The position numbers were made by a program, and so were the translations under genes. A model generated the notes under the pieces. That model did no database searches. It saw nothing but the letters and a program-made list of their open reading frames with translations, and had not been told where the DNA came from. Shown one piece after another: positions 1-9,835 of a DNA stretch of 64,000 nt; the stretch's first letter is position 1, and each line of letters opens with the position of its first letter. Source of the DNA: G965216905 sp965216905 (GTDB lineage: Bacteria > Actinomycetota > Acidimicrobiia > Spongiisociales > ZC4RG35); contig OZ244213.1 of NCBI GenBank assembly GCA_965216905.1, positions 3,410,001 to 3,474,000 on the forward strand, in the 5' to 3' direction.

Positions 1-427
1 CCACCAAACCCACTTCGTCGGCCTCGGCCTCCTCCGCGGCGGCGTCATCAGCCGGCTGGGACTCGGGTTGGGCCCGGGATTGGGACTCCGGTTGCGGTTC
101 TGGCCGGGGTTCTGGCTCCGGTTCTGGCCGGGGTTCTGGCTCCGGTTCTGGCCGGGGCTCCGGCTCCGGTTCTGGCCGGGGCTCCGGCTCCGGTTCCGGC
201 TGGGGCTCCGGCTCCGGTTCCGGCTGGGGTTCTGGCTGGGGTTCTGGCTGGGGCTCTGGCTGGGCGGCCGCGCCCGAGAGTGCATCGCGTACGCGGGCAG
301 CCTCGTCCGGGTCGAGACCCGACGATGCCGTCTTGACCTCGAACCCGAGGGCCTTGGCCTGGTCGAGCACGTCCTTCGACTCCAGGTCGAGCTCTCTGGC
401 CAACTCATACACTCGTGTCTTCGCCAC
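1..427 (-). CDS. infB: Translation initiation factor IF-2, N-terminal part (cut by window edge)
   Basis: Only the first 142 codons are in the window; the GTPase core lies beyond position 1. The start is GTG at 425-427 (minus) with GGAG about 7 nt upstream. Residues 1-50 match the IF-2 N-terminal winged-helix segment (AKTRVYELARELDLESKDVL). The rest is a long linker of Pro-Glu and Gln-Pro dipeptides (about positions 60-265) followed by Ala/Glu-rich sequence. IF-2 places initiator tRNA on the 30S subunit. The gene lies 45 bp after nusA, without the ylxR gene usually found between them. The family is clear; length and integrity cannot be judged. Confidence 0.93.
   Translation of the reverse strand, partial: MAKTRVYELARELDLESKDVLDQAKALGFEVKTASSGLDPDEAARVRDALSGAAAQPEPQPEPQPEPQPEPEPEPQPEPEPEPRPEPEPEPRPEPEPEPRPEPEPEPRPEPQPESQSRAQPESQPADDAAAEEAEADEVGLV
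59..265 (-). repeat. Pro-Glu low-complexity repeat region in infB
   Basis: The plus strand shows repeated runs such as ggttctggccgggg and ggctccggttctgg. On the coding strand they give an IF-2 linker of PEPEPRPEP and QPEPQPEP units. The repeats are imperfect and in frame, so copy number can change without breaking the gene. Confidence 0.8.
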
Positions 428-472
428 GCTCACTCCGTCATCGATCCTTGGGGCGATCGTCCGCAGACGATC

Positions 473-1879
473 TCACTCTTCTTCGTTCGAAGCCTCGACA
501 TCGGCCTCGGCGCCCACGTCGTCGGAACCGGCTTCTTCGGCTACGACTTCCTCGGCAGGGGTTTCCTCTGCTGGGGGCTGGGGCTTCCTCTGCTGGGCTT
601 CCTCTGCTTCCTCTGCTGGGGCTTCCTCTGCTGGGGCTTCCTCTGCTGGGGCTTCCTCTGCTGGGGCTTCCTCTGCTGGGGCTTCCTCGGCGCCCGACGG
701 GTCGGGTTCGTCTGCGTCCGGGCCGGCCAACGAGACCGGATCCTCCGCTTCCTCGCCGCCCCCGGGAGGCTCGTCCACAGCTGCGGCGGCCCCCTCGGGT
801 GCGGCACCATCGTCGGCGTTCTCGTCGGAGACGGCAACTTCGCCCTCCGTCGGCTCGGTCTGCGACCCGGCATCCGCTTCGGCCGGCGACGGTTCCGGCT
901 CCACCTCCTCGACCGGTTGATCCGACCGAATGTCGATCTTGTAACCGCTCAATCGAGCGGCCAGCCGGGCGTTCTGCCCCTCCTTGCCGATTGCAAGCGA
1001 CAACTGATGCTCACTGACGATCACCGTCGCCGTCTTCTCCTCCTCGTCGATGAGCACCTCTTTGACCTTGGCCGGACCCAGCGCCTCGGCGATGAACGAA
1101 CCCAGATCCTCGCGGTATTGGACGACATCGACCTTCTCGCCGCGCAGCTCGTTGACGACCTGGCGGACTCGCGAACCGCGCGCTCCAACGCACGCTCCTT
1201 TGGCGTCCACGTTCGGATCGTGGCTGACCACCGCGATCTTGGTCCGGTGACCGGGCTCACGGGCAATACCGACGATCTCGATGGTGCCGTCGACGAGTTC
1301 GGGAACTTCGAGTTCCAGGAGCCGGCGCACCAGATCGGGATGGCTTCGACTGACCACGATCTGGGGGCCCTTGGTTTCGTTCCGCACCTCGAGAATGAAT
1401 GCCTTGACCCGGTTGCCGCGGTCCAGCCGTTCGTAAGGGATCCGTTCCGAACCGGGCATCAACGCCTCGGCATCGCCGAGATCCAGAATGACGAACCGGT
1501 TGTCCACTTGCTGCACGATGCCGGTGATGAGGTCGCCCTCGCGTCCCTCGTAGATGTCGAAGACCTGTTCGCGCTTGGCGTCTCGGAGACGCTGGGCGAT
1601 GACCTGTTTGGCCGTCTGCGCGGCGATTCTCCCGAAGTCGTCGGGTGTGTCCTCCCACTCATTGGTGACGTTTCCGTCCTCGTCGAGCTCCTGGGCGTAC
1701 ACCGTGATCTCGCCGGAGTCGGGGTCGATGGTGACACGCGCCTCTTCGGCGGCACCGGGCGACCGCTTGTATGCCGAGACGAGCGCATTCGCCAGAGCAT
1801 CGAGAATGGTCTCGACCGGCACCCCCCGCTCGCGTTCGAGCAGTTCGAGGGCTTCCATGACCTGGGCGTCGATCCTCAT
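473..1879 (-). CDS. nusA: Transcription termination/antitermination factor NusA
   Basis: 468 residues. It binds RNA polymerase and nascent RNA and modulates pausing, termination and antitermination. Order: N-terminal polymerase-binding domain (about 1-115), S1 domain (about 115-180, GDLITGIVQQVDNRFVILDLG), KH1 (about 185-275, with GARGSRVRQVVNEL) and KH2 (about 280-330, with SLAIGKEGQNARLAARL). An acidic tail of about 130 residues follows, built partly of PAEEA units. The start at 1879 follows a GGAGAG site (AAATGAGGAGAGCCCG) and begins with the typical MRIDAQ. It lies 10 bp after rimP and 45 bp before infB, in one operon. The first three domains are standard; the repeat tail is lineage-specific. 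Confidence 0.97.
   Translation of the reverse strand: MRIDAQVMEALELLERERGVPVETILDALANALVSAYKRSPGAAEEARVTIDPDSGEITVYAQELDEDGNVTNEWEDTPDDFGRIAAQTAKQVIAQRLRDAKREQVFDIYEGREGDLITGIVQQVDNRFVILDLGDAEALMPGSERIPYERLDRGNRVKAFILEVRNETKGPQIVVSRSHPDLVRRLLELEVPELVDGTIEIVGIAREPGHRTKIAVVSHDPNVDAKGACVGARGSRVRQVVNELRGEKVDVVQYREDLGSFIAEALGPAKVKEVLIDEEEKTATVIVSEHQLSLAIGKEGQNARLAARLSGYKIDIRSDQPVEEVEPEPSPAEADAGSQTEPTEGEVAVSDENADDGAAPEGAAAAVDEPPGGGEEAEDPVSLAGPDADEPDPSGAEEAPAEEAPAEEAPAEEAPAEEAPAEEAEEAQQRKPQPPAEETPAEEVVAEEAGSDDVGAEADVEASNEEE
608..690 (-). repeat. 15-bp tandem repeat in nusA tail (PAEEA units)
   Basis: About five and a half copies of a 15-bp unit (ggcttcctctgctgg on the plus strand) lie head to tail in the 3' part of nusA. 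Each encodes five residues, PAEEA. The frame is kept through the array. Confidence 0.9.
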
Positions 1880-1889
1880 CGGGCTCTCC

Positions 1890-2408
1890 TCATTTCTTGC
1901 CTGGCTTCGGCGCCTTCTCCCACCGGAAGACGGTCTTGGCGGTCGCGACATCTCCGATCGAGAACTCGACTTGCTGGGTGTCGTCGCCGCCGAGCGAGAG
2001 GGTGATCCGTTCACCGTCGAAGGACGCCAGCCGGCCCTTGTGCGTTCGATGCGCATCGGACGTGCGGACCTTCACCGACACCTCGGCCCCCACCGCCTTC
2101 TCCCAATGGCGGGGGCGACGAAGCTTGCGTTCCAGCCCCGGAGACGACACCTCGAGTTGGTAGGGGTCGGCCAACGCAGGCAAGTCGTCCAGCAGCCGCG
2201 ACAAACCGTCGCTCAGGGCGGCGATTCGATCGAGATCGATGCCCTCTGGATGATCCACCAGAATCCGCAACGTGCGGCCGCGGCCGACCCCGACCATCTC
2301 GACATCGTCGAGCTCGACGCGCTCGGCGCCCAACCACGGCTCGGCCAGATGCCAGACGCGTTGAATGATGGGATCTGCGGTTCGCTCTGTCACGGTTTCT
2401 CGGCTCAT
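1890..2408 (-). CDS. rimP: Ribosome maturation factor RimP
   Basis: 172 residues, needed for maturation of the 30S subunit. The N-terminal alpha/beta domain carries LRILVDHPEGIDLDRIAALS, followed by the family signature YQLEVSSPGLERKLRRPRHW. The C-terminal SH3-like barrel runs to about residue 165 (GRLASFDGERITLSL). The start ATG is preceded by TTGGAGCA. It is the first gene of the rimP-nusA-infB operon, after a leader of about 170 nt downstream of a TATACT promoter element. Confidence 0.96.
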   Translation of the reverse strand: MSRETVTERTADPIIQRVWHLAEPWLGAERVELDDVEMVGVGRGRTLRILVDHPEGIDLDRIAALSDGLSRLLDDLPALADPYQLEVSSPGLERKLRRPRHWEKAVGAEVSVKVRTSDAHRTHKGRLASFDGERITLSLGGDDTQQVEFSIGDVATAKTVFRWEKAPKPGKK

Positions 2409-2576
2409 TGCTCCAATACGCGGTGGACGAGCCGGGGCAGGAGACCGGTCCTCGGCTCCCGCCGCTAGCCGACGTCACCCGCAGATTCATCATCCGTCTT
2501 CATTACACGTCGTTGCATCACAAGACGAGGCGGGCTGGGCGCCCACCTCGCAGCAGCGTCCTGGTTGTCGGGCCGG

Positions 2577-2582
2577 AGTATA
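2577..2582 (-). promoter_or_regulatory. Probable -10 element for rimP-nusA-infB
   Basis: The minus strand reads TATACT, a near-consensus -10 hexamer, about 170 nt upstream of rimP in the gap after serC. The -35 region 17 bp upstream (GTGAGC) is weak. If used, the operon has a long leader (2409-2570) containing GC-rich inverted repeats, where NusA autoregulation could act. The site is seen; its use is inferred. Confidence 0.5.
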
Positions 2583-2614
2583 ACCCCCCTCGTCCGGGCG
2601 CTCACACCGGCCGG

Positions 2615-3703
2615 TCAGGCAGTGTCCGCCCGGCGGTTGGCGAAATCGCGCATCATCGCGGCGAGCGCATCCACGCTGCCCATCTCCAGCGCGGCGTACA
2701 GCGACGCCCGCAGCCCGCCCACCGATCGATGGCCCTTCAATCCGATCATGTGACGGCGTTCCGCCTCCTGAAGGAACGCCTGCTCGAGGTCCTCGGTCGG
2801 GAGCCGGAAGACGATGTTGGTGTGGCTTCTCACCGCCGGATCGACTGGACTCCGGAAGAACCCGTCGCTCTCGTCGATCACCTGGTAAATGCGCACGGCC
2901 TTCTCGGCGGTGCGGTCTTGCAGCGCTCGGATCCCACCGGTTCGTTCGATTCGCTCCAGCACCTTGCCCATCATCCAGATCGGGAGCATCGGCGGGGTGT
3001 TGGCGAGCGAGTTGCCCTCGGCGTGCCACCCGTACCGCAGGTACGCCGGAAGTCTCGATGCAGCCGTGGACGAGACTCCGCGACGCAGAAACACGACGGC
3101 CATGCCGGACGGACCGAGGTTCTTCTGGACACCGCCGTAGACGAGGTCGAATCGAGGCCACTCGATCGGACGCGTGAGATAGTCCGACGACATGTCGGCG
3201 ACGAGGGGGACATCGACATCGGGCAGCGCCGAGAGGCGGATCCCGCCGATCGTCTCATTGGTCGTCACGTGGACGTACCGGGTTCCGGCCCGCACGGTGA
3301 GCTCGGCGACATCGGGCATCGTCGTGTACGCGCTCTCCTTTCCATCCCATGCGGCATAGGCATCGCCGACCAGTTGGGCATCGGCGAACGCCTTCTTCCC
3401 CCAGCTGCCGCTCACCACGTAGCCGCCGGCTCGGTCGGGGTCGAGCAGGTTCATCGGCACCATGCCGAACTGGAGCGTCGCTCCGCCCTGGATGAACAAG
3501 ACATCGAAGTCGTCCGGGACCTCCGCCACTCGTCGAAGCCGATCGATCGTCGACTGATGAACGGCGTCATAGATGGCACTTCGATGGCTCATCTCCAGAA
3601 GCGACATTCCGGAGCTCTCGAAGTCGACCAGCTCGTCCCGGACCTCCTCCAACACGCCGAGCGGAAGTGTGCAGGGACCTGCGCCAAAGTTGTGGGCTCG
3701 CAT
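2615..3703 (-). CDS. serC: Phosphoserine aminotransferase
   Basis: 362 residues. A PLP-dependent class V aminotransferase converting 3-phosphohydroxypyruvate and glutamate to phosphoserine in serine synthesis. The N-terminus MRAHNFGAGPCTLPLGVLEE is typical of SerC and fixes the start at 3703. The PLP-lysine motif is YGGVQKNLGPSGMAVVFLRR, followed by WHAEGNSLANTPPMLPIW and the C-terminal GHRSVGGLRASLYAA. Length is normal. It reads away from fdhD across a 74-bp gap. A longer upstream start is possible but would add non-homologous sequence. Confidence 0.95.
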   Translation of the reverse strand: MRAHNFGAGPCTLPLGVLEEVRDELVDFESSGMSLLEMSHRSAIYDAVHQSTIDRLRRVAEVPDDFDVLFIQGGATLQFGMVPMNLLDPDRAGGYVVSGSWGKKAFADAQLVGDAYAAWDGKESAYTTMPDVAELTVRAGTRYVHVTTNETIGGIRLSALPDVDVPLVADMSSDYLTRPIEWPRFDLVYGGVQKNLGPSGMAVVFLRRGVSSTAASRLPAYLRYGWHAEGNSLANTPPMLPIWMMGKVLERIERTGGIRALQDRTAEKAVRIYQVIDESDGFFRSPVDPAVRSHTNIVFRLPTEDLEQAFLQEAERRHMIGLKGHRSVGGLRASLYAALEMGSVDALAAMMRDFANRRADTA

Positions 3704-3764
3704 TCCTGCAGTCTCGCAGGTCGTTCGCAGCCGGGAGACCCGGCGGGTTCCTTCGGCGGCGGCG

Positions 3765-3770
3765 TACCCT
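3765..3770 (+). promoter_or_regulatory. -10 hexamer for a leaderless fdhD transcript
   Basis: TACCCT ends 7 nt before the GTG start of fdhD, and no good Shine-Dalgarno site lies between. The geometry fits an mRNA that begins at the start codon. Confidence 0.45.
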
Positions 3771-3777
3771 TTCGAAA

Positions 3778-4555
3778 GTGCAGAGCTCACAGCGACCCGT
3801 GTTCCGGCTGACGGATGCAAAGGCCACGTCGGAGATCGACGCACTGGCCGTAGAGGCACCGGTGGAGTTCCGTCTCGGTTCGACTCCGATTGCGGTGTTG
3901 ATGCGAACCCCCGGCATGGACCGCGAGCTGGGCCTCGGCTTTGCGCTCACCGAAGCCATCGTGAGTGACCCCGCCGATCTCATCCGGGTGGATCGTCTCG
4001 ACTCGGACCGCTACCGCCTCGTCCCCGCCCGGGGGATCAACATCGACCCCGAGCAGTTTCGTCGCAACACCTACACCACTTCGTCCTGCGGCGTCTGCGG
4101 CAAGGCATCGATCGATGCAGTGCGGATGACGGCCGCGCCACTACCGGCCGGACCGATCATCGACGTGGAACGCCTGGAAGCCATGTCCTCCGAACTCCGG
4201 AGGTTCCAACAAGTGTTCGACGAGACCGGTGGGCTGCACGGTGCGGCCCTCTTCGGCGCCGACGGTGAGTTGTTGTCGGTGGCCGAAGACGTCGGACGCC
4301 ACAACGCCGTCGACAAGGCCATCGGCGCCCTGGCCGCCAGAACGTGGCGGTTCGGCCAAATCGGGCTGATGGTCTCGGGACGCGTGTCGTTCGAGATCAT
4401 GCAGAAGGCGGCGGTCGTCGGCATCCCGCTGGTGGCCGGCGTCTCTGCCGCGTCGTCGTTGGCAGTCGAACTGGCCGACGAGGTGGGAGCGACACTCGTG
4501 GGGTTCGTCCGCGAGCGCAGCGCGGTCGTCTACGCCGGGGAGAACCGCCTGCGGA

Positions 4556-4581
<26 letters not shown>
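3778..4581 (+). CDS. fdhD: Formate dehydrogenase accessory sulfurtransferase FdhD
   Basis: 267 residues from the GTG at 3778. FdhD passes sulfur from a cysteine desulfurase to the molybdenum/tungsten cofactor of formate dehydrogenase. The sulfur-carrying CxxC is present at C104 and C107 (TSSCGVCGKASID). The conserved DETGGLHGAALF, VAEDVGRHNAVDKAIG and SGRVSFEIMQKA follow. The start is chosen from the TACCCT element 7 nt upstream; a longer reading frame opens at 3667 without homology. The 3' end overlaps convergent proS by 26 bp. No formate dehydrogenase is in the window. Confidence 0.93.
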
Positions 4582-6280
<1,699 letters not shown>

Positions 6281-6288
6281 GCGGCGCC

Positions 6289-6294
6289 AGGCTA
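6289..6294 (-). promoter_or_regulatory. -10 hexamer for a leaderless proS transcript
   Basis: The minus strand reads TAGCCT, ending 8 nt before the proS ATG, in the gap between ispG and proS. No ribosome-binding site is visible. Confidence 0.45.
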
Positions 6295-6356
6295 ACGCCT
6301 GACCACTCCCCCGCCGCCAACCATTTCGCTCGCACCCGGGACCCCGCCCGGGAACG

Positions 6357-7574
6357 TCAGTCGGCCGGTCGGGTGTCGGCGACCTCCGCCACTCGCGCTC
6401 GTCGCTCCTCGTTGCGGTTGGCGTCTCCCTGGATCTCCACCAGTTGGACACGGTCGCGCTCTGCCTGCGCGGCGGCGGCGGTGTCGGCGGCCGCCAACCG
6501 GGCGTCGACCCCCTCGGCGACCAGCTTGCGTGCCTCGTCGAGGAGCGCCTCCACCATCTCGTCCTCGGGCACGACCCGGACCACCTGACCCTTGATGAAC
6601 AGGTGCCCTCGACCGCGTCCCGCCGCAATGCCGATGTCGGCCTCCCGCGCTTCGCCCGGGCCGTTGACGACGCATCCCATGACTGCGACCTGGATCGGGA
6701 GACGCTCGGATTCCAACGCACGCTGGGCGGCGGTGGCCACTTCGATCACATCCACTTCGGCGCGACCGCACGAGGGACAGGCGATCAGGTCGAGGCCCTT
6801 GCGTTCCCGCAGTCCCAAGTACTCGAGGAGTTGCCGCCCGGCGCGCGCCTCCTCGACCGGGTCGGCGGTGAGGGAAAACCGGATGGTGTCACCGATGCCC
6901 TCGAGCAACAGGGTGCCAATCCCGGCCACCGACTTGATCAGCCCCCCGGGAGGAGGACCGGCTTCGGTGACACCCAGGTGAAGGGGATAGTCGACCGTCT
7001 CTGCCAGCAGGCGATATGACGCGACCATCAAGGGCACATTCGAGTGCTTCACGGAGATCTTGATATCGGTGAAGTCCACCTCTTCGAGGTAACGGATCTC
7101 GTGGAGTGCCGATTCGACGAGGGCTTCGGGAACTGCGCTGCCGTGCTTGTCGAGGAGGTCCTTGTCCAGGGATCCGGCGTTCACCCCCACGCGAATCGGC
7201 ACGGTTCGATCTTTGGCTTCGCGAGCAACCGCCTTGATGTGAGCCTCTTTCCGGATGTTGCCGGGGTTGAGCCTGAGGCCGTCGACCCCCGCCTCCAGGG
7301 CGGCCAGCGCCAGCCGGTACTGGAAGTGGATGTCGGCGATGATCGGAACCGGGGACCGAGGGACGATTTCGGCCAAACCTTCGGCGGCCTCCACGTCGTT
7401 GCACGTGATCCTCACGATGTCGGCTCCGGCACCGGCCAGCGCGTACACCTGGGCAAGGGTCCCGTCGACATCGGCGGTCTTGGTGGTGGTCATCGATTGC
7501 ACCGAGACCGGGGCCCCTCCCCCGACGGCGACGTCGCCGACCCTGATCTGCCTACTCGTCCGGCGATCGATCAT
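6357..7574 (-). CDS. ispG: (E)-4-hydroxy-3-methylbut-2-enyl-diphosphate synthase IspG
   Basis: 405 residues. A [4Fe-4S] enzyme of the MEP isoprenoid pathway converting MEcPP to HMBPP. The TIM-barrel begins with MIDRRTSRQIRVGDVAVGGG and holds ADIHFQYRLALAALEAGVDG. The cluster ligands are the two cysteines of LIACPSCGRAEVD and the one in VAVMGCVVNGPGEA. The last 45 residues (ADTAAAAQAERDRV...) extend the C-terminus beyond the usual length. Its ATG shares one base with the stop of rseP, so the two are probably translationally coupled. dxr of the same pathway lies just beyond rseP. Confidence 0.96.
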   Translation of the reverse strand: MIDRRTSRQIRVGDVAVGGGAPVSVQSMTTTKTADVDGTLAQVYALAGAGADIVRITCNDVEAAEGLAEIVPRSPVPIIADIHFQYRLALAALEAGVDGLRLNPGNIRKEAHIKAVAREAKDRTVPIRVGVNAGSLDKDLLDKHGSAVPEALVESALHEIRYLEEVDFTDIKISVKHSNVPLMVASYRLLAETVDYPLHLGVTEAGPPPGGLIKSVAGIGTLLLEGIGDTIRFSLTADPVEEARAGRQLLEYLGLRERKGLDLIACPSCGRAEVDVIEVATAAQRALESERLPIQVAVMGCVVNGPGEAREADIGIAAGRGRGHLFIKGQVVRVVPEDEMVEALLDEARKLVAEGVDARLAAADTAAAAQAERDRVQLVEIQGDANRNEERRARVAEVADTRPAD

Positions 7575-8698
7575 CAGGACGGAAGACGGACGGGATTCAC
7601 GATGTCCAGGATGATCGTCATGATTCCCAGGAGCGACAGCGCCCCGATGACCAGCACGGCCACCGGAACGAGTGCGCGGATGTCCACCCGACGCTTCGTG
7701 AGCTTCTCGAACAGCGCCACGGCAAAATGGCCTCCGTCGAGTGGGAAGAGTGGCAGGGCGTTGATGGTGCCCAGCACCACGTTGACGGCTGCGAGCAAGA
7801 AGACGAGGTTTCCGATGCCGAGCGAGTCGGCTTGGGCGCCGATCTGAGCCAATCCGATCACACTCACGGGCCGGATCTCGTCGGAGACCTCGTTGCCGGC
7901 GATGCCGCCGGCCAGCTCGCCGATCGCGTCGAAACTGAAGATCCGCGTGAGGATGTCGAAGGTGCCGAGGACTTGACTCCACACCTGCGTCCCCGCCGCG
8001 CCGATCGCTCCGAAGACGCCGATCGGCAATCGATCGGTACCGGGGGCGATCCCCAGGAAGCCGACGGTCTCGCCGGACTCCGGATCGGTGCGTGACCCGA
8101 GCTCGACCGCCACCGGGACCACGGCACCGTCCCGGAGGACGCCCAGCGTGACGGTTTGGTCGGGACGAGCCGCCAGCTCGGCGCTCAGCTGCTGCCACCC
8201 GGCGATCGGTGCCCCGTCGAGCTCGACGATCACGTCACCTTCCCGGATGTCGGCACCGGCGGCGGCGGTCGGGACTCCCTCGGAGACCTCGGGCACCACC
8301 CCGGCGACCTCGGTGTTGGGTGCCCGCTCGCCGACCCACATCGCCAAACCGAAGAACAGAACGAAGGCAAGGAGAAAGTTGGCGGCGATCCCCGCCAACA
8401 CCACGAACGACTTGGCCCAGAACGGCTTGTCCCGGTAGGTCCGACCCTCGTCGGAGGGCTCGACGTCTTCCAGGGCGCTCATTCCGATGATCCGGACGTA
8501 CGCTCCGAATGGGATCGGCTTGATGCCGTACTCGGTCTCACCACGCCGGAACGACCAGATCCGCGGTCCGAAGCCGAGGAAGAACTCGGTGACCTTCATG
8601 CCGGTCGCCTTGGCGGCGAAGAAATGACCCGCCTCATGGGCGACCACGAACATGATGATTGCGAAGATGACGCCGAAAGCGCCGAGGACCCCTGTCAT
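7574..8698 (-). CDS. rseP: Membrane site-2 zinc metalloprotease (RIP, M50 family)
   Basis: 374 residues. An intramembrane protease that cleaves anti-sigma factors or other membrane substrates. The zinc motif HEAGH is in the first membrane segment (about residues 21-25). A PDZ domain follows (about 130-210, GDVIVELDGAPIAGWQQL). The second catalytic motif NALPLFPLDGGH is near residue 313, and membrane segments sit at both ends. The dxr-rseP-ispG order is common in actinobacteria. TAACTT stands 9 nt before the ATG. Confidence 0.95.
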   Translation of the reverse strand: MTGVLGAFGVIFAIIMFVVAHEAGHFFAAKATGMKVTEFFLGFGPRIWSFRRGETEYGIKPIPFGAYVRIIGMSALEDVEPSDEGRTYRDKPFWAKSFVVLAGIAANFLLAFVLFFGLAMWVGERAPNTEVAGVVPEVSEGVPTAAAGADIREGDVIVELDGAPIAGWQQLSAELAARPDQTVTLGVLRDGAVVPVAVELGSRTDPESGETVGFLGIAPGTDRLPIGVFGAIGAAGTQVWSQVLGTFDILTRIFSFDAIGELAGGIAGNEVSDEIRPVSVIGLAQIGAQADSLGIGNLVFLLAAVNVVLGTINALPLFPLDGGHFAVALFEKLTKRRVDIRALVPVAVLVIGALSLLGIMTIILDIVNPVRLPS

Positions 8699-8707
8699 GC
8701 CCGCATC

Positions 8708-8713
8708 AAGTTA
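8708..8713 (-). promoter_or_regulatory. -10 hexamer for a leaderless rseP transcript
   Basis: The minus strand reads TAACTT, ending 9 nt before the rseP ATG in the 36-bp gap after dxr. There is no convincing Shine-Dalgarno site. Confidence 0.35.
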
Positions 8714-8734
8714 GCCGCCGTTCGACTCAAGTCA

Positions 8735-9835
8735 TCACGTCGTGCGACGTTCCACCGCCGCCCCGGCCAACCGCCGTGCCTCGGCATCGGCGGCCATCAC
8801 CTCGGCGACGGTCCGCATGGGCGCCCGGGGCATGGCTTCGACGACCTCCTCGATGACTCGAGGGATGTCGGTGAACCCGATCCGACCGTCCAGAAAGGCC
8901 TCGACCGCCACCTCGTCGGCGGCGTTGAAGGCGCACGACGAGCTGCGGCCGGCGCGGCCGGCGGCGTAGGCGAGGTCGAGTGCCGGGAACACGCCTCGAT
9001 CGGGTGCTTCGAAGCTCAAGGTCAACCCGGTGAGGTCCAGATGTGCCTCCGGCAGCGGCATACGACCGGGATAGGTGACCGCATACTGGATCGGCACCCG
9101 CATGTCGGTGACACCGGCGTGTGCCAGGAGCGCACCATCGGCGAGCCGGACCAGCGAGTGGACGATGCTCTGGGGGTGAACCACGACTTCGATGTCGTCG
9201 AAGTCGAATCCGAACAAGGCGTGGGCCTCGATCACCTCCAGCCCTTTGTTGACCAGGGTTGCCGAGTCCACGCTGATCCTCCGGCCCATCGACCAGGTCG
9301 GGTGGGCCAGGGCCTGGGCCGGCGTCACCTCGGCGAGGTCGGCCGCCGACCAGCCCCGAAACGGACCGCCGCTGGCGGTGATCACCAGCCGCCCGACCTC
9401 GGCGCGGTCGGCGGAAGCGAGCAGCTGATGGAGCGCCGAGTGTTCCGAGTCGACGGGGATGAGCTCGCCGCCTCCGGCGCGGCGGGCGGCTTCGATCACC
9501 TCGGCGCCGGCGATCAACGACTCCTTGTTGGCCAGCGCCAGCCGGTTTCCCGACTCGACGGCGGCCACGCTGGCGCCCAAACCCACCGCCCCCACGATCC
9601 CGTTCACCACAGTGCACTCCGGGATCCGGGCGAGCTCGTCGACGGCGGCCTGACCATCATCGGAGGCGACGGCGACGCGCGCCTGCGGGTGGGCCGCTCG
9701 AATTCGATCGAATGCCGGCGACGGTTTCGACGCGGCGAGTCCGGCCACGGCGATGCCGAGACGCCCGGCAACCTCGAGTGCCTGGGATCCGATGGATCCG
9801 GTGGCGCCGAGCACCACCAACCGGCGATGGTTCAC
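8735..9835 (-). CDS. dxr: 1-deoxy-D-xylulose-5-phosphate reductoisomerase
   Basis: 366 residues. The NADPH-dependent second step of the MEP pathway. The N-terminal Rossmann motif is VLGATGSIGSQALEV. The catalytic metal- and substrate-binding region holds NKESLIAGAEV, PVDSEHSALHQLL and ITASGGPFRGW. VHPQSIVHSLV and the C-terminal CAFNAADEVAVEAFL are also typical. The ATG overlaps the cdsA stop by 4 bp (ATGA), indicating an operon with cdsA and frr upstream. Confidence 0.97.
   Translation of the reverse strand: MNHRRLVVLGATGSIGSQALEVAGRLGIAVAGLAASKPSPAFDRIRAAHPQARVAVASDDGQAAVDELARIPECTVVNGIVGAVGLGASVAAVESGNRLALANKESLIAGAEVIEAARRAGGGELIPVDSEHSALHQLLASADRAEVGRLVITASGGPFRGWSAADLAEVTPAQALAHPTWSMGRRISVDSATLVNKGLEVIEAHALFGFDFDDIEVVVHPQSIVHSLVRLADGALLAHAGVTDMRVPIQYAVTYPGRMPLPEAHLDLTGLTLSFEAPDRGVFPALDLAYAAGRAGRSSSCAFNAADEVAVEAFLDGRIGFTDIPRVIEEVVEAMPRAPMRTVAEVMAADAEARRLAGAAVERRTT

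Noticed and set aside
68..2005. Long open frame on the plus strand with Trp/Leu/Gly/Phe repeats
   Set aside because: It is antisense to infB and nusA; the repeats are the complement of Pro-Glu and PAEEA codons, and there is no homology.
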